Of a stretch of DNA of 64,000 nt, positions 44,601-53,060 are shown piece by piece. Below the pieces are notes generated by a model, which was not told the DNA's origin, did not search any database, and worked only from the letters and a program-made list of their open reading frames with translations. The position numbers and the translations under genes were made by a program. Location: contig JAXLWK010000003.1 of assembly GCA_046328525.1 (NCBI GenBank), positions 310,001 to 374,000 of the forward strand, written 5' to 3'. Numbering within the stretch: position 1 is the stretch's first letter; each line of letters begins with the position of its first letter. This DNA is from JBDHWG01 sp046328525. Its GTDB lineage: Bacteria; Chloroflexota; Anaerolineae; Epilineales; JAHCIE01.

Positions 44601-45852
44601 GCCGGGCCGCTACGTTGGCTCGGTGCGCGTCGAATCGCAGGACTGGTGGTCGCCCGGCGATCCGCCGGTGGACGCGCCGTACATCAACGCGGTCGTCCAA
44701 CTGCGCAACTCGACGACGGGTGAGGCGACGGCCTACAACGCCCTGACGGGCGGCGCGCAGGCGCTCGCTATTCCGCTGGCGGTGAAGGGTGTTCGCCAGC
44801 CGTACCAGCCGCCCAACGTCACCTGGAACACGGAGATTTCGCTCCAGAACGTCAACTTCCGTCCGGGCATCACCAACGTTCGGTTGGACTTCTACGACCA
44901 GAACGGCTACGTGACCTCGGTCTGCCAGACGCTCAGCTCGATGGATGTTGACTACATCCGGCTCCAGGACATGGGCATCCTGCCGGATGGCTTCGACGGC
45001 TCGGTCGTCATCGTGGCGGTCTGCACCGACCAGGAGGGCGGCGCGCAGTTGGCCGCCGTCGCGGTCGAGCGCGGGACCCCGTTGCCTGCCGCGCCTGTGC
45101 CGCAGGACCTGTTCAAGTCGTTCGAGGCGATCCCGTTCGACGCGGGCTGGTACAAGCCGCCCGTGGACACGCTCGCGTGCCCCGGCTGCCAGCTCACCGA
45201 CTGCCCCAACGCCCAGGTCGTGTTCGTCCTGTGTGACAGCAACAGCTCCGTCTACCAGGGCGCGCCGATCACCATTCGGAGCGCGTCGGGCACGGTGGTG
45301 GCGAGCGGCAACGTGGACAGCCAGGGCCGCTTCACCGCGCCCAGCATCAAGTCCGGTCAGACCTACACCATCGAGGTCAGCCCGGTGAACCGCAACGTGC
45401 CCTTCCCCGGCGCCGGTGTGGATACGATCCAGATGGGCGGCTTCGTGAACACGGCGACCGTCGCGTGCCAGAGTTACGACGGCGCGACAACCGTCGTGAG
45501 CCTGGCGCCGCCCTCCGGCCAGGTGCAGGGTTACGTGACGAGTAACTGCAACATCCTGACCCCGATCGGCGCCCGCGTCGTGCAGCTCTGGCTGCCGCCG
45601 ACGACGAGCAACCCCAGCGGCACGATGCTGGCCGAGCGGCTCACCAACACCGAGGGCTACTTCCTCTTCGGCAACGTCCCGCCGTGCGGCGTGTACGAGC
45701 TGAAGATGGTCGCTGGCAGCCGGGTGACGGTAGCGTCGGGTGTCCTGGCCGGCAGCGCCCTGGTGCAGTCCGGCCCGAATGCGGGCAAGGCCCAGACCTA
45801 CGTCTTCAACGACGCGACGGGCGCTATCTGTAGCGTGCTGCCCAACCCCTGA
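41656..45852 (+). CDS. Large surface protein with catalytically dead subtilase-like domain
   Basis: 1398 residues. A signal peptide (about 10-33) and a propeptide-like segment precede an S8 fold (about 150-440). All three catalytic positions differ: G177 for Asp (VAVIGSGV), F210 for His (GFGTFDAG) and P370 for Ser (QTPFASAHVAG); the oxyanion Asn is also lost. An SdrD_B-like domain (about 475-590) and a Thr-Pro linker follow, then about 700 residues of beta-sandwich repeats with many Cys and a carboxypeptidase-regulatory-like end. It is probably a structural or binding surface protein. ATG 41656 with AAGGAG. Confidence 0.88.
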   Translation: MRRIPKTPKIWAALGVALILMVWVSLALAYDSQGAATTRPGDNIPPSSQIVSGQVIVRFKSGTAKSSVEKLTSDSGFKVLSSVDALDLYVLGVPSGAEKDAVDRLRGDASVAYAEVNAVQSENVPAPRAGRPDTVPSAPSSGFNDPYFGYQWNLRNVQAPAALSSVKGGGVTVAVIGSGVALDNPELTDRLVPGYDFINNTATPWDDHGFGTFDAGLIAATANNNVGIVGVAPEVRLMPIKALRRSGNYLEITPADVVKAVTFALDNGAKVIHIEAAWDAPSQAVADAMALARSRGAVVVAPAHRAYPASYDGVVGVSALNQDDSHPDWTGSGSWVKLSAPGASGMISTWPMPGSCPIATCPYYGDGQTPFASAHVAGVAALVRSAHPDWSPDQVVGALTGTATHLGAGSGWNADYGYGKVNAAAALGVSAADPTATPTPTEIVPDPQPTTATSTCQDPSGNKIEGCVGSNSGRLYIMTYVDVNNNAINDSGDQGLPGVLVELKDLNGNLVASQISQLGTNWYEAWAVFLGIDSSKSYLVQVTPPPGFSVRTGYPNPVLIDSSRFAWCCTIVQQIPFRPVGIGSPTPTATGTVKTPTPTPTTTTTPSTATPTATRTALPTPTPTLPFNRPGGRVQIPALNYPTVPGETIEPWISIQNVGRNATKAVLFLWGPYSGFCEPQAPGPFKIECTGYLAPGSSWEFRAAQLPVQAVGGIAYSVPVDQADAACRAADQARRNNNWWGWEQQWKNGQWGQGEPLAVSVNRRFTNTATGLSYADAYTGISEYMEGQRDVRFGSYTFYTPINYVDYNGCNTTLTIQNSGDECTSIEIWYKEQDNCLRAQIDSVPQLAPGESVTIKPPSTLGPGWIGSAWIRASQPLGIVADIRCTNNGITTLSTYTGIPAEYYDTMNHIFQPGSLFAYGPLTYREEYGWDTTVQVQNMSSITNAKVKVYFFDNSGDIIRTMVDWVCPRGSQTFTLAAINNLPGRYVGSVRVESQDWWSPGDPPVDAPYINAVVQLRNSTTGEATAYNALTGGAQALAIPLAVKGVRQPYQPPNVTWNTEISLQNVNFRPGITNVRLDFYDQNGYVTSVCQTLSSMDVDYIRLQDMGILPDGFDGSVVIVAVCTDQEGGAQLAAVAVERGTPLPAAPVPQDLFKSFEAIPFDAGWYKPPVDTLACPGCQLTDCPNAQVVFVLCDSNSSVYQGAPITIRSASGTVVASGNVDSQGRFTAPSIKSGQTYTIEVSPVNRNVPFPGAGVDTIQMGGFVNTATVACQSYDGATTVVSLAPPSGQVQGYVTSNCNILTPIGARVVQLWLPPTTSNPSGTMLAERLTNTEGYFLFGNVPPCGVYELKMVAGSRVTVASGVLAGSALVQSGPNAGKAQTYVFNDATGAICSVLPNP

Positions 45853-45890
45853 TCTCCGCAGTGCGCCGTCTCTGACGGCGTGTGACAGCC

Positions 45891-45922
45891 ACAGCGCCTG
45901 CCCACCCTCGGGCAGGCGCTGT
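45891..45922 (+). terminator. Hairpin terminator after the pseudo-subtilase
   Basis: ACAGCGCCTGCCC and its complement with a 6-nt loop; short T-containing tail. Confidence 0.72.
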
Positions 45923-45943
45923 CCGTTGTCATCCGCCGGGGCT

Positions 45944-45972
45944 TTGACCAGACTGCCCACCTGTGGTAGAAC
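45944..45972 (+). promoter_or_regulatory. Promoter of the MDR dehydrogenase operon
   Basis: TTGACC (45944-45949), 17 bp, TAGAAC (45967-45972), 27 bp before the start codon. Confidence 0.68.
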
Positions 45973-45999
45973 AGAACGAGACTATGACCAAGAGGTTCG

Positions 46000-46968
46000 A
46001 TGCAAGCCCTATATCTGGATGGAACGCTCTCGCTGCGCGACCTGCCGCCACCCTTGCCGCCGCATGACGAGGCGCTCATCCGCGTCACCCTCGCCGGCAT
46101 CTGCAACACCGACATTGAGCTGGCGCGTGGCTACATGGCCTTTCGCGGCGTGCCCGGCCACGAGTTCGTCGGCGTCGTCGAGGCCGCGCCCGACCCGACG
46201 TGGGTGGGGGCGCGCGTCGTCGGCGAGATCAACGCCTTCTGCGGCGAGTGTGAGACGTGCCGCGCCGGCCGCCCGACCCACTGCCCGAATCGCACCACGC
46301 TGGGCATCGCCGGCCGCGACGGCGCTTTCGCCGAGTACCTGACGCTGCCCATGCGCACCCTGCACCGCGTGCCGGACCATGTTAGCGACGAAGAGGCGGT
46401 GTTCACCGAGCCGCTGGCCGCCGCGCTGGAAATCCTGGAGCAGGTTCACCTGCGCCCGACGGACCGCGTCGTCGTGCTGGGCGATGGGAAGCTAGGGCTG
46501 CTCGTGGCCCAGGCGCTGGCCGGCGCCGCCGACGTCACAGCCATTGGGCGGCACGCGAACAAGCTGGACATTCTCGCCCGGCGCGGCATCCGCGTGAGCG
46601 TCGGCGGCGCCGATGTTGCGCCGGGCGCCGATGTCGTTGTCGAAGCGACGGGTAACGTGGACGGCTTTCGCCTGGCCCGCCATCTCGTGCGCCCACGTGG
46701 GACGCTTGTCCTCAAGAGCACGTTCGCCGACGATCTGATTTCGCTGTTGAACGGCGAGGGAATGAACTTTCTGAGCGCCCTTGTCGTTGATGAGATAGTC
46801 CTGATTGGCTCGCGTTGCGGCCCCTTCGCCCCGGCCCTGCGGCTCCTGGCCGAGGGGCGGGTGGATGTTCGGTCGCTGATCCACGCGCGCTACCCACTCA
46901 GCGATGCCCTGGCGGCGTTCGACCACGCCCAGCGGCCGGGCGTGCTCAAGGTGCTTGTGAGACCGTGA
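46000..46968 (+). CDS. Zinc-dependent MDR-family alcohol/polyol dehydrogenase
   Basis: 322 residues. The catalytic zinc site has Cys in GICNTDIEL and GHE in PGHEFVG; the structural zinc site has four Cys in CGECETCRAGRPTHC. The Rossmann motif is slightly altered (VLGDGKLGLL). It oxidises an alcohol or polyol with NAD(P); the substrate is unknown. First gene of a likely three-gene operon with ftcD and an M28 lipoprotein. Confidence 0.9.
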   Translation: MQALYLDGTLSLRDLPPPLPPHDEALIRVTLAGICNTDIELARGYMAFRGVPGHEFVGVVEAAPDPTWVGARVVGEINAFCGECETCRAGRPTHCPNRTTLGIAGRDGAFAEYLTLPMRTLHRVPDHVSDEEAVFTEPLAAALEILEQVHLRPTDRVVVLGDGKLGLLVAQALAGAADVTAIGRHANKLDILARRGIRVSVGGADVAPGADVVVEATGNVDGFRLARHLVRPRGTLVLKSTFADDLISLLNGEGMNFLSALVVDEIVLIGSRCGPFAPALRLLAEGRVDVRSLIHARYPLSDALAAFDHAQRPGVLKVLVRP

Positions 46969-46977
46969 GGAGGCAGA

Positions 46978-48492
46978 GTGACCGACCAGCCACTTGTCGA
47001 GTGTGTCCCGAACTTTAGCGAGGGCCGCCGCGCCGACGTTGTCGAGCAGATTCTCGCGGCGATCCGCAGCGCGCCGGGCGTCGAGGTCCTGCGCAGCGAG
47101 ATGGACGCGGACCACAACCGCGCTGTCGTCACCTTTGTCGGCCCGCCAGAGGCCGTCGCCGAGGCAGCGGTGCGCGGGGCCAGGGCGGCGGCGGCGCTCA
47201 TCAACCTGGACGAGCACGCGGGGCAGCACCCGCGCATCGGTGCGACGGATGTGATTCCCTTCGTACCCCTGCGCGCTATCAGCCTGAGCGACTGCGTGGC
47301 GCTGGCGCGGCGCGTGGGCCAGCGGCTCGGCGAGGAGCTGGGGATCCCCGTCTACCTGTACGAAGCCGCCGCGACGCGCCCCGACCGGGTCAACCTGGCC
47401 GACGTGCGTCGCGGCGAATACGAGGGCCTGCGCCGCGACATTGGTTTGCCGGAGCGTGCCCCCGACTTCGGCCCGGCCCGCCTCGGTCCAGCAGGCGCGA
47501 CCGCAGTCGGCGCCCGGTCGCTGCTCGTCGCGTACAACGTCTATCTGAATACCTCAGATGTCGAGGTCGCAAAGGGGATTGCCCGGGCGGTGCGCTTCTC
47601 CGGCGGTGGCCTGCGCTACGTCAAGGCGCTAGGGCTGATGGTCGGCGGGCGCGCCCAGGTGAGCATGAACCTGACCGACGTGACGTGCACGCCGCTCCAC
47701 CGCGCCTTCGACATGGTGCGGCACGAGGCCGAGCGCTACGGCGTGACCGTGACCGAGTCGGAGATTATTGGGCTTGCGCCGGAGTCGGCGCTGCTCGACG
47801 CTGCGGAGCACTACCTGCGCCTCAATACCTTCGAGCGCGACCAGATCCTTGACCGCCGCCTTGCCGCCCTCGACCGCACGTCGCCCGCCGGGTTCGTCGC
47901 GGGCATCGCCGAAGCCACCCCCACCCCCGCCGGCGGGAGTGTGGTGGCCCTGGCCGCATCGCTGGGCGCGGCCCTCGCCGAGATGATGGCCGGGTTGACG
48001 GCTGGGCGGAAGCGCTACGCGGCGGTGGAGGGGGAGATGCGCCAGGCGCTGGGCGAGGGGGGGCGACTGCGGGCCGAGCTGCTGCGGCTCGTGGACGAGG
48101 ATGCCGCCGCGTTTCGCGCCGTCATGGCGGCCTATCGCCTGCCGCGCGCGACGGACGAGGACGCCGCGGCGCGCGAGGTGGCAATCCAACAGGGCCTGGA
48201 ACGGGCGGCCGAGAGCCAGCTCGCCGTCGTGGAGAAGGCTGTCGAGACACTTCGCCTGCTGCGCCATGCCGCGCCACTCGGTAACCCCAACGCGCGCCCA
48301 GACGCCGCCGTCGGCGCATTGATGGCTGAGGCCGCTGTGCGCGGGGCAGCGCTCAACGTCAGGGTGAACGCCCGCAGCCTCTCCGACCCGGCGCGGGCGC
48401 AGTTCTTCCGCGCGATGGTGGCCGCGTGGGAGGATGAAGCGCGGCGTCTGGCCGCTGAGATCGTACAGTTTGCGAATGACAGTACCGGCTAG
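46978..48492 (+). CDS. ftcD: Bifunctional glutamate formimidoyltransferase / formimidoyl-THF cyclodeaminase
   Basis: 504 residues. The N-terminal ~300 residues are the transferase (CVPNFSEGRR; DADHNRAVVTFVG; HPRIGATDVIPFVPL). The C-terminal ~195 are the cyclodeaminase (PTPAGGSVVALAASLGAALAEM). It moves the formimino group of histidine breakdown to tetrahydrofolate and closes it to methenyl-THF. The two activities are fused as in animals and some bacteria. GTG start with GAGGAGG. No other hut gene is near. Confidence 0.94.
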   Translation: MTDQPLVECVPNFSEGRRADVVEQILAAIRSAPGVEVLRSEMDADHNRAVVTFVGPPEAVAEAAVRGARAAAALINLDEHAGQHPRIGATDVIPFVPLRAISLSDCVALARRVGQRLGEELGIPVYLYEAAATRPDRVNLADVRRGEYEGLRRDIGLPERAPDFGPARLGPAGATAVGARSLLVAYNVYLNTSDVEVAKGIARAVRFSGGGLRYVKALGLMVGGRAQVSMNLTDVTCTPLHRAFDMVRHEAERYGVTVTESEIIGLAPESALLDAAEHYLRLNTFERDQILDRRLAALDRTSPAGFVAGIAEATPTPAGGSVVALAASLGAALAEMMAGLTAGRKRYAAVEGEMRQALGEGGRLRAELLRLVDEDAAAFRAVMAAYRLPRATDEDAAAREVAIQQGLERAAESQLAVVEKAVETLRLLRHAAPLGNPNARPDAAVGALMAEAAVRGAALNVRVNARSLSDPARAQFFRAMVAAWEDEARRLAAEIVQFANDSTG

Positions 48493-48500
48493 GAGACGCC

Positions 48501-49544
48501 ATGTTGATGAAGCGAGGACTTCAGTTTGTCGGCATCGCCCTTTTGCTCACCCTCGCCGCTTGCGCCGGCGCGGCAGGTCCGGCCGCGTCCCCGTCGTCGA
48601 GCGTCGGCGTAGCTGCGCCGACGGCCGCGCCGACGAGCGTTCCGACGGCGGCGCCGCGCGGGACGGCTGCGCCCTCTGCGGCGCCGGCCACTGTCGCGCC
48701 GACCACCGCCAGGCCCGCCGCGACGCCCACGGGCGCGGCGAAAGCGGCGCTGCGCTTCGACGGCCAGCAGGCCTACAAGTTTGCGCTGGACCAGTGCGCC
48801 ATCGGCCCGCGCCCGCCCGGCACGCCAGAGATTCAGAAGACGCGCGACTACATCGTGCAGAACCTCCAGGCCAATGGCTGGACGGTGGAGCAGCAGAAGT
48901 TCACGTTTCGCGGCGTGGACGGCGTCAACATCATCGGCAAGCGCGGAACCGGCCCGGTCACGATTCTCGGCGCGCACTACGACACGCGCCCGGTGGCCGA
49001 CAACGATCCGGACCCGGCAAAGCAGAAGACACCGATCCTGGGTGGGAACGACGGCGCGAGCGGCGTCGCCGTGCTGCTCGCGCTGGCCCGCGCGTGGCGC
49101 GACACGCCGCCACCTGGCGAGACGTGGCTGACGTTCTTTGATTTGGAGGATCGCGGGGAGCTAGACGGCTGGCCGTGGGGCGTCGGCTCTGACTACATGG
49201 CGGGCCACCTGACCACGACGCCGAAGCAGATGATCCTGGTGGACATGGTCGGTGACTCCGACCAGCAAATCTACCTGGAGCGTACCTCGGACCAGCCGCT
49301 CCTGAAACGCATCTTCGACGTCGCCCAGGGCCTGGGCTACAGCCAGTGGTTTATTCCGCAGCCGAAACACGCCCTGTTGGACGACCATACGCCGTTCTTG
49401 CAGCGCCGTATCCCGGCCGTGGACATCATTGACTTCGACTATCCGTATCACCACACCGTCGCCGACGACTGCACGAAGATCGCGGCCGACAGCATGGAGC
49501 GCGTCGGGCGCACGCTGGAGCAGTTCATGGGGCAGGGGGGCTAG
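48501..49544 (+). CDS. M28-family metallopeptidase lipoprotein, glutaminyl cyclase-like
   Basis: 347 residues. The lipobox LAAC places the acyl-Cys at C21, followed by a Pro/Ala/Thr linker to about residue 80. The M28 fold shows HYDTRP, GGNDGASGVAVLL, FFDLEDRGE and a terminal PYHHTVADD; this pattern resembles bacterial glutaminyl-peptide cyclotransferases. It acts outside the membrane either on peptides or on N-terminal Gln. ATG 48501 with AGGAG. Confidence 0.87.
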   Translation: MLMKRGLQFVGIALLLTLAACAGAAGPAASPSSSVGVAAPTAAPTSVPTAAPRGTAAPSAAPATVAPTTARPAATPTGAAKAALRFDGQQAYKFALDQCAIGPRPPGTPEIQKTRDYIVQNLQANGWTVEQQKFTFRGVDGVNIIGKRGTGPVTILGAHYDTRPVADNDPDPAKQKTPILGGNDGASGVAVLLALARAWRDTPPPGETWLTFFDLEDRGELDGWPWGVGSDYMAGHLTTTPKQMILVDMVGDSDQQIYLERTSDQPLLKRIFDVAQGLGYSQWFIPQPKHALLDDHTPFLQRRIPAVDIIDFDYPYHHTVADDCTKIAADSMERVGRTLEQFMGQGG

Positions 49545-49984
49545 ACGACGAGGCGGAACTGGATGCGGCCGAGGCTGATGGCGTCGCCGGGGCTGACGGT
49601 CAGGGGGCGCGTGACGCGGACGCCGTTGAGGTAGGTGCCGTTGCGGCTGCCCAGGTCCTCGATCCACCACTGTCCGTCGCGCAGCGACAGCAGGCAATGC
49701 TCGCCCGAAATGGCGGCGTCCGAAAGCACGATGGTGTTCGAGAGGTCGCGGCCGACGGCCGTGACGGGGAGCACGTTGAAGGTCTCGCCGGCGTGGAGCT
49801 GGCTCCCGCCGCCATCCTCGACCACTAGGCGAGCGAGGGCGCGGCGCGGCTGCTCGACCTGCCGCGCCGTCGCGCGCAGATCGCGCCAGATGAGCCAGAA
49901 CACGGCGGCGATGAACAGATAGAGCAGCAGAAGAAGGGCTAACCGCATGCTCAGGATGAGCGCGGCGGACACGGTTTCAGGCAC
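49541..49984 (-). CDS. FHA-domain membrane protein (FhaB-like)
   Basis: 147 residues. One membrane helix (about 10-32) is followed by a forkhead-associated domain with VGRDLSNTIVLSD, SGEHCLLS and SRNGTYLNG, which binds phosphothreonine. It follows the FhaA-like gene by 2 bp, the order seen in actinobacterial and chloroflexal phospho-signalling clusters, but no Ser/Thr kinase gene is visible here. Confidence 0.88.
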   Translation of the reverse strand: MPETVSAALILSMRLALLLLLYLFIAAVFWLIWRDLRATARQVEQPRRALARLVVEDGGGSQLHAGETFNVLPVTAVGRDLSNTIVLSDAAISGEHCLLSLRDGQWWIEDLGSRNGTYLNGVRVTRPLTVSPGDAISLGRIQFRLVV

Positions 49985-49986
49985 GC

Positions 49987-50772
49987 CTAGCGGCCTCCTG
50001 GGGCAGGGCCGGAGGGTAGGGTCGGGTCGTCGTCGTCGGCCGGGGCCAGCAGGCGGAACGTGAGCCGCTCGCCGCCGAGAGCGATGACGTCGCCGTCGCG
50101 GAGCACAACCTCATGCACCGGCTGCCCGTTGACGAGCGTGCCGTGGGTGCTGTTGAGGTCGCGCAGGATATAGCGGCTGTGGCGGTGCTCGAGGTGGGCG
50201 TGGTGGCGCGACACGCCTGTGCCTTCCAACACCAGGTCGTTGTCCAGGGCGCGGCCCACGCTGAAGCGCGCCGAGCGAATAGGGATCTGGCGCTGCCCAT
50301 CGTACAGCCAGGCGGTGAGGACGCCGGAGGTCGCGGCGGCGGTGCGGATAGCGGCGACTTGCAGCTCCTGGGTCATGCTGGCGCTGCCGAGCGTCGCGCC
50401 CTGGGCGTCGGTGAGCTGCGACGTGACGCGCATGTCGCCCGGACGCACGCTGGGATCCTCTTCGAGCGTCACCCGTGGGCGGTCTACGAAGCGGAACTGG
50501 CGGCGATCCGCGACCTCGGCCAGGTAGTTGGCAAGCTCAGCCTCCAACGCGGCCCCGAACGGCTTGAACTCTTTCAGGGTCGCCGGGTTGAGGTAGACCT
50601 GGTAGTGGTTGGGGACGAACACCTTGCCCGCGCCGACGGTCTGGTGGGCGTCCATCTCCCGCGCCAGGCGCTTGGCGATCTCGACAGGCTCGAGACGGCC
50701 ACCGGCCCAGCGCGACAGCGAGCCTTCCAGCAGTTGCTCCGCAAACGCCTCGAATCTCTCCAACCCCTTCAT
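49987..50772 (-). CDS. DUF3662 and FHA-domain protein (FhaA-like)
   Basis: 261 residues. The N-terminal DUF3662 domain (about 1-125; SLSRWAGGRLEPVEIAKRL, VPNHYQVYLNP) is joined to a C-terminal FHA domain (SVGRALDNDLVLEG, SRHHAHLEH, STHGTLVNG). In actinobacteria FhaA recruits phosphorylated MviN/MurJ partners and controls wall synthesis; a similar role is inferred. Translation is likely coupled to the FhaB-like gene. Confidence 0.9.
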   Translation of the reverse strand: MKGLERFEAFAEQLLEGSLSRWAGGRLEPVEIAKRLAREMDAHQTVGAGKVFVPNHYQVYLNPATLKEFKPFGAALEAELANYLAEVADRRQFRFVDRPRVTLEEDPSVRPGDMRVTSQLTDAQGATLGSASMTQELQVAAIRTAAATSGVLTAWLYDGQRQIPIRSARFSVGRALDNDLVLEGTGVSRHHAHLEHRHSRYILRDLNSTHGTLVNGQPVHEVVLRDGDVIALGGERLTFRLLAPADDDDPTLPSGPAPGGR

Positions 50773-50814
50773 GCCCCGACCCCCAGCGTTGACTTATGCG
50801 TTGTCACTCAGGGT

Positions 50815-50844
50815 AGTATACTCGCCCCGGCGGCTTTTGCCCAA
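50815..50844 (-). promoter_or_regulatory. Promoter of the fha operon
   Basis: TTGGGC (50844-50839), 18 bp, TATACT (50820-50815) on the minus strand. Confidence 0.62.
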
Positions 50845-50851
50845 GTGAGCT

Positions 50852-51487
50852 TCAATGCCCGGACTGCTCGGTGCGCCGCCAGCGGTAGACTAGCCAGCCA
50901 ATCGCGCCGAGGGCAACGATGAGGCTGGCAAAGCACACCGTCCCCATGACGGCCAGGGCGGCGAGGGCTGCCAGGCCGCCGGCGATGGAGAACGAGCCGC
51001 CCGGCGGGGAGGCCGGCGGCTCGACGGCCCGCGTCGGGCCGATAACAGTCACGCCACCGTCCGGCAGGAGGCCGAGCTGGCCGTCCTTCATTTCCGGCGG
51101 CATGTCGGTGGCCGTATCGCTGAGGGCCAGTATTGCGTATACAGGATGACGCGGCGCTGCGGCGGAGGGCGCTGCGACGACCTTCGGCGTCTTGAGCTGG
51201 ATCGTTCCGACGTTCAGGCGCGAAACGCCGTCCGCGCCCGGGGTCCCGATGCCAGAGTCGTTGGGCACGCTAATCTCGAAGCGGCACGCGGAGGCGTCGC
51301 ACTGCGTCTCGCCGCGCCCGATTTCGTGGCTATTCAGGAACACGACGACCAGGGACTCTCGCGCCGGCTGGCCCGAAGCGGTGACGACCTCGCCGTCGAG
51401 CAAGACGGTCGGGCTTTGGGCGGCGGCGACCTGGGCGGCGCAGGCGACAAGCGCGAGCGCCATGACAATCTTCCATACTTTCGACAT
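50852..51487 (-). CDS. Exported protein with C-terminal membrane anchor
   Basis: 211 residues from the ATG at 51487 with GGAGG upstream. A signal peptide (about 1-23, ending AAQVAAAQ) precedes a beta-rich domain (VLLDGEVVTASGQPARESLVV, like a transthyretin/CarboxypepD-type fold) with two Cys. A membrane helix near 180-203 and a basic tail follow, so topology is type I. Function unknown. Confidence 0.7.
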   Translation of the reverse strand: MSKVWKIVMALALVACAAQVAAAQSPTVLLDGEVVTASGQPARESLVVVFLNSHEIGRGETQCDASACRFEISVPNDSGIGTPGADGVSRLNVGTIQLKTPKVVAAPSAAAPRHPVYAILALSDTATDMPPEMKDGQLGLLPDGGVTVIGPTRAVEPPASPPGGSFSIAGGLAALAALAVMGTVCFASLIVALGAIGWLVYRWRRTEQSGH

Positions 51488-51733
51488 ACATCCTCCACGA
51501 CATGGCTGGCGGCAGTGCGCCGGCGACTCTCTGCCAGGTATAAACGTTCTTGGGCGCGCCAGGTTACGGAGGGGACCGTGGTTGCCGACGTGAAGGTTTT
51601 TCATAAGTGCCAGGAGTGAGGCATACTTCTTGCTCAACGGTGAGCGACAGCAGCCGCAATCTCACCGAGCGCTGCTTCACACATGATTACCCATCAGTAT
51701 GTTCGATGCTGAACACAGAAAGGAAGTGGAACC

Positions 51734-52912
51734 ATGAAGTTGTCACGCGCGGTCCTGGCTGTTCTTGCGACGCTCATGCTTTTCGTGGGCGGGGCGATGG
51801 CGGTGTCCGCCGACCCCCCAACGCCCACCGCTCCCAAGCCGCAAGTCCAGCCGGCCGCCCCCAACGAGAATAGCGACCAGTCCACCTATCAAGAGGTCAC
51901 GCCCAACGGAGCCGCGCCGTCCGCGACGCTGAGCATCACCGTTAAGGCGGCGAACGGCACGGCGCAGAGCACATTCAATATCGGTGAGCTTCAGCAAATC
52001 TGCTACACCGTCCCGACCCCTGGCTACATCCGCATCATCTCGAGCACGCCGGGCTACTACCCGCGCGTCGTCATCCAGGGATGGGATAACGGCGCGGGCG
52101 GCTGCTTCCTGGCGACCGTCGGCGCGCCGGCCGGCCAGCGCACGCTGACCATCCAGACCCTGGATAACTGGGGCAATGTGACCGGCACGGCGAGCACGAC
52201 CTTCACCGTGAACCCGCCCGCCCCGCAGGCGAACGTGATCGTGCGCGGCACGGTGACAAACGTCGAAGCCAATCAGTTCACAGTCAACGTCACGCAGCTC
52301 GTCGCCGGCTGGCCCATCCCCGGCGGCTCGTACACGATCGTCATCGGCGGGACGCCTGGCACGTGTACGCAGATCAACGGCGGCCCGATCCTGACGGGCA
52401 GCTACGTCGAGATCAAGGGGAGCTACGTCAACAACGGCATCCTGGTCTGCGGCGTGCAGGGTAGCTACGTCACGGTGTTCCCGAGCGTGGCCAACACGTC
52501 CCAGGTGTACGTGAACCGGGGCTGCGGCGCGGCCTACGGCGTCGGCGCTCCGATTTACATCTACATGCGTATCACCCAGCCGGGCCAGTACAGCCTGACG
52601 AACCAGGGTCCGAACACAGGCAACAACGAGCTGGTGATGTGGCAGGGGTATCTGACCCCTGGGCTATGGGTGATCGTCGGCCAGGTCGGCATGCCGACCG
52701 GCGACCGCACGCTGCGGCTGCGCACGGGCCTCGGCACAGGCGGCGGCGTTCTGAGCACGTGCGGCTACAGCGCGCAGACCGGCGTTGCCGCGACCCCGTC
52801 TGGCAAGGCGCAGGACGATGCGCAGGCGGAGCCTGCGGCTCGCCCGGGCAAGGACGGTGCGAGCAAGCGCCCCGAGGCCAAGCCGCTGGAGTCGCAGGCG
52901 AAGAACTGGTAA
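51734..52912 (+). CDS. Exported protein of unknown function
   Basis: 392 residues. A signal peptide (about 1-26) and a Pro-rich stretch precede two or three beta-sandwich domains, including a DUF5666/OB-like segment (VIVRGTVTNVEANQFTVNV). The C-terminus is charged and Pro-rich. ATG 51734 behind AAAGGAAG. The pattern resembles other secreted proteins of this window. A strong hairpin follows it. Confidence 0.7.
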   Translation: MKLSRAVLAVLATLMLFVGGAMAVSADPPTPTAPKPQVQPAAPNENSDQSTYQEVTPNGAAPSATLSITVKAANGTAQSTFNIGELQQICYTVPTPGYIRIISSTPGYYPRVVIQGWDNGAGGCFLATVGAPAGQRTLTIQTLDNWGNVTGTASTTFTVNPPAPQANVIVRGTVTNVEANQFTVNVTQLVAGWPIPGGSYTIVIGGTPGTCTQINGGPILTGSYVEIKGSYVNNGILVCGVQGSYVTVFPSVANTSQVYVNRGCGAAYGVGAPIYIYMRITQPGQYSLTNQGPNTGNNELVMWQGYLTPGLWVIVGQVGMPTGDRTLRLRTGLGTGGGVLSTCGYSAQTGVAATPSGKAQDDAQAEPAARPGKDGASKRPEAKPLESQAKNW

Positions 52913-52963
52913 GCCGACAACGCTTGCCGGCGCAGGACGCCGCAGCGGCGATTGAGTGAGACC

Positions 52964-52998
52964 GGGACGTTGGCGTGATGATACCACGCCAACGTCCC
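52964..52998. terminator. Perfect 14-bp hairpin between exported protein and CDF genes
   Basis: GGGACGTTGGCGTG and its complement around a 7-nt ATGATAC loop. No T-run; an intrinsic terminator variant or an operator for the downstream transporter. Confidence 0.55.
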
Positions 52999-53060
52999 AC
53001 GTCTATTGAGACAGACCGTATCGCGCGGATGTCGTTCCGCCGCAGAGCCTTGGGGGAGCA

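Noticed and set aside
41656..45852. Active subtilisin-like protease
   Set aside because: All three catalytic residues and the oxyanion Asn are replaced.
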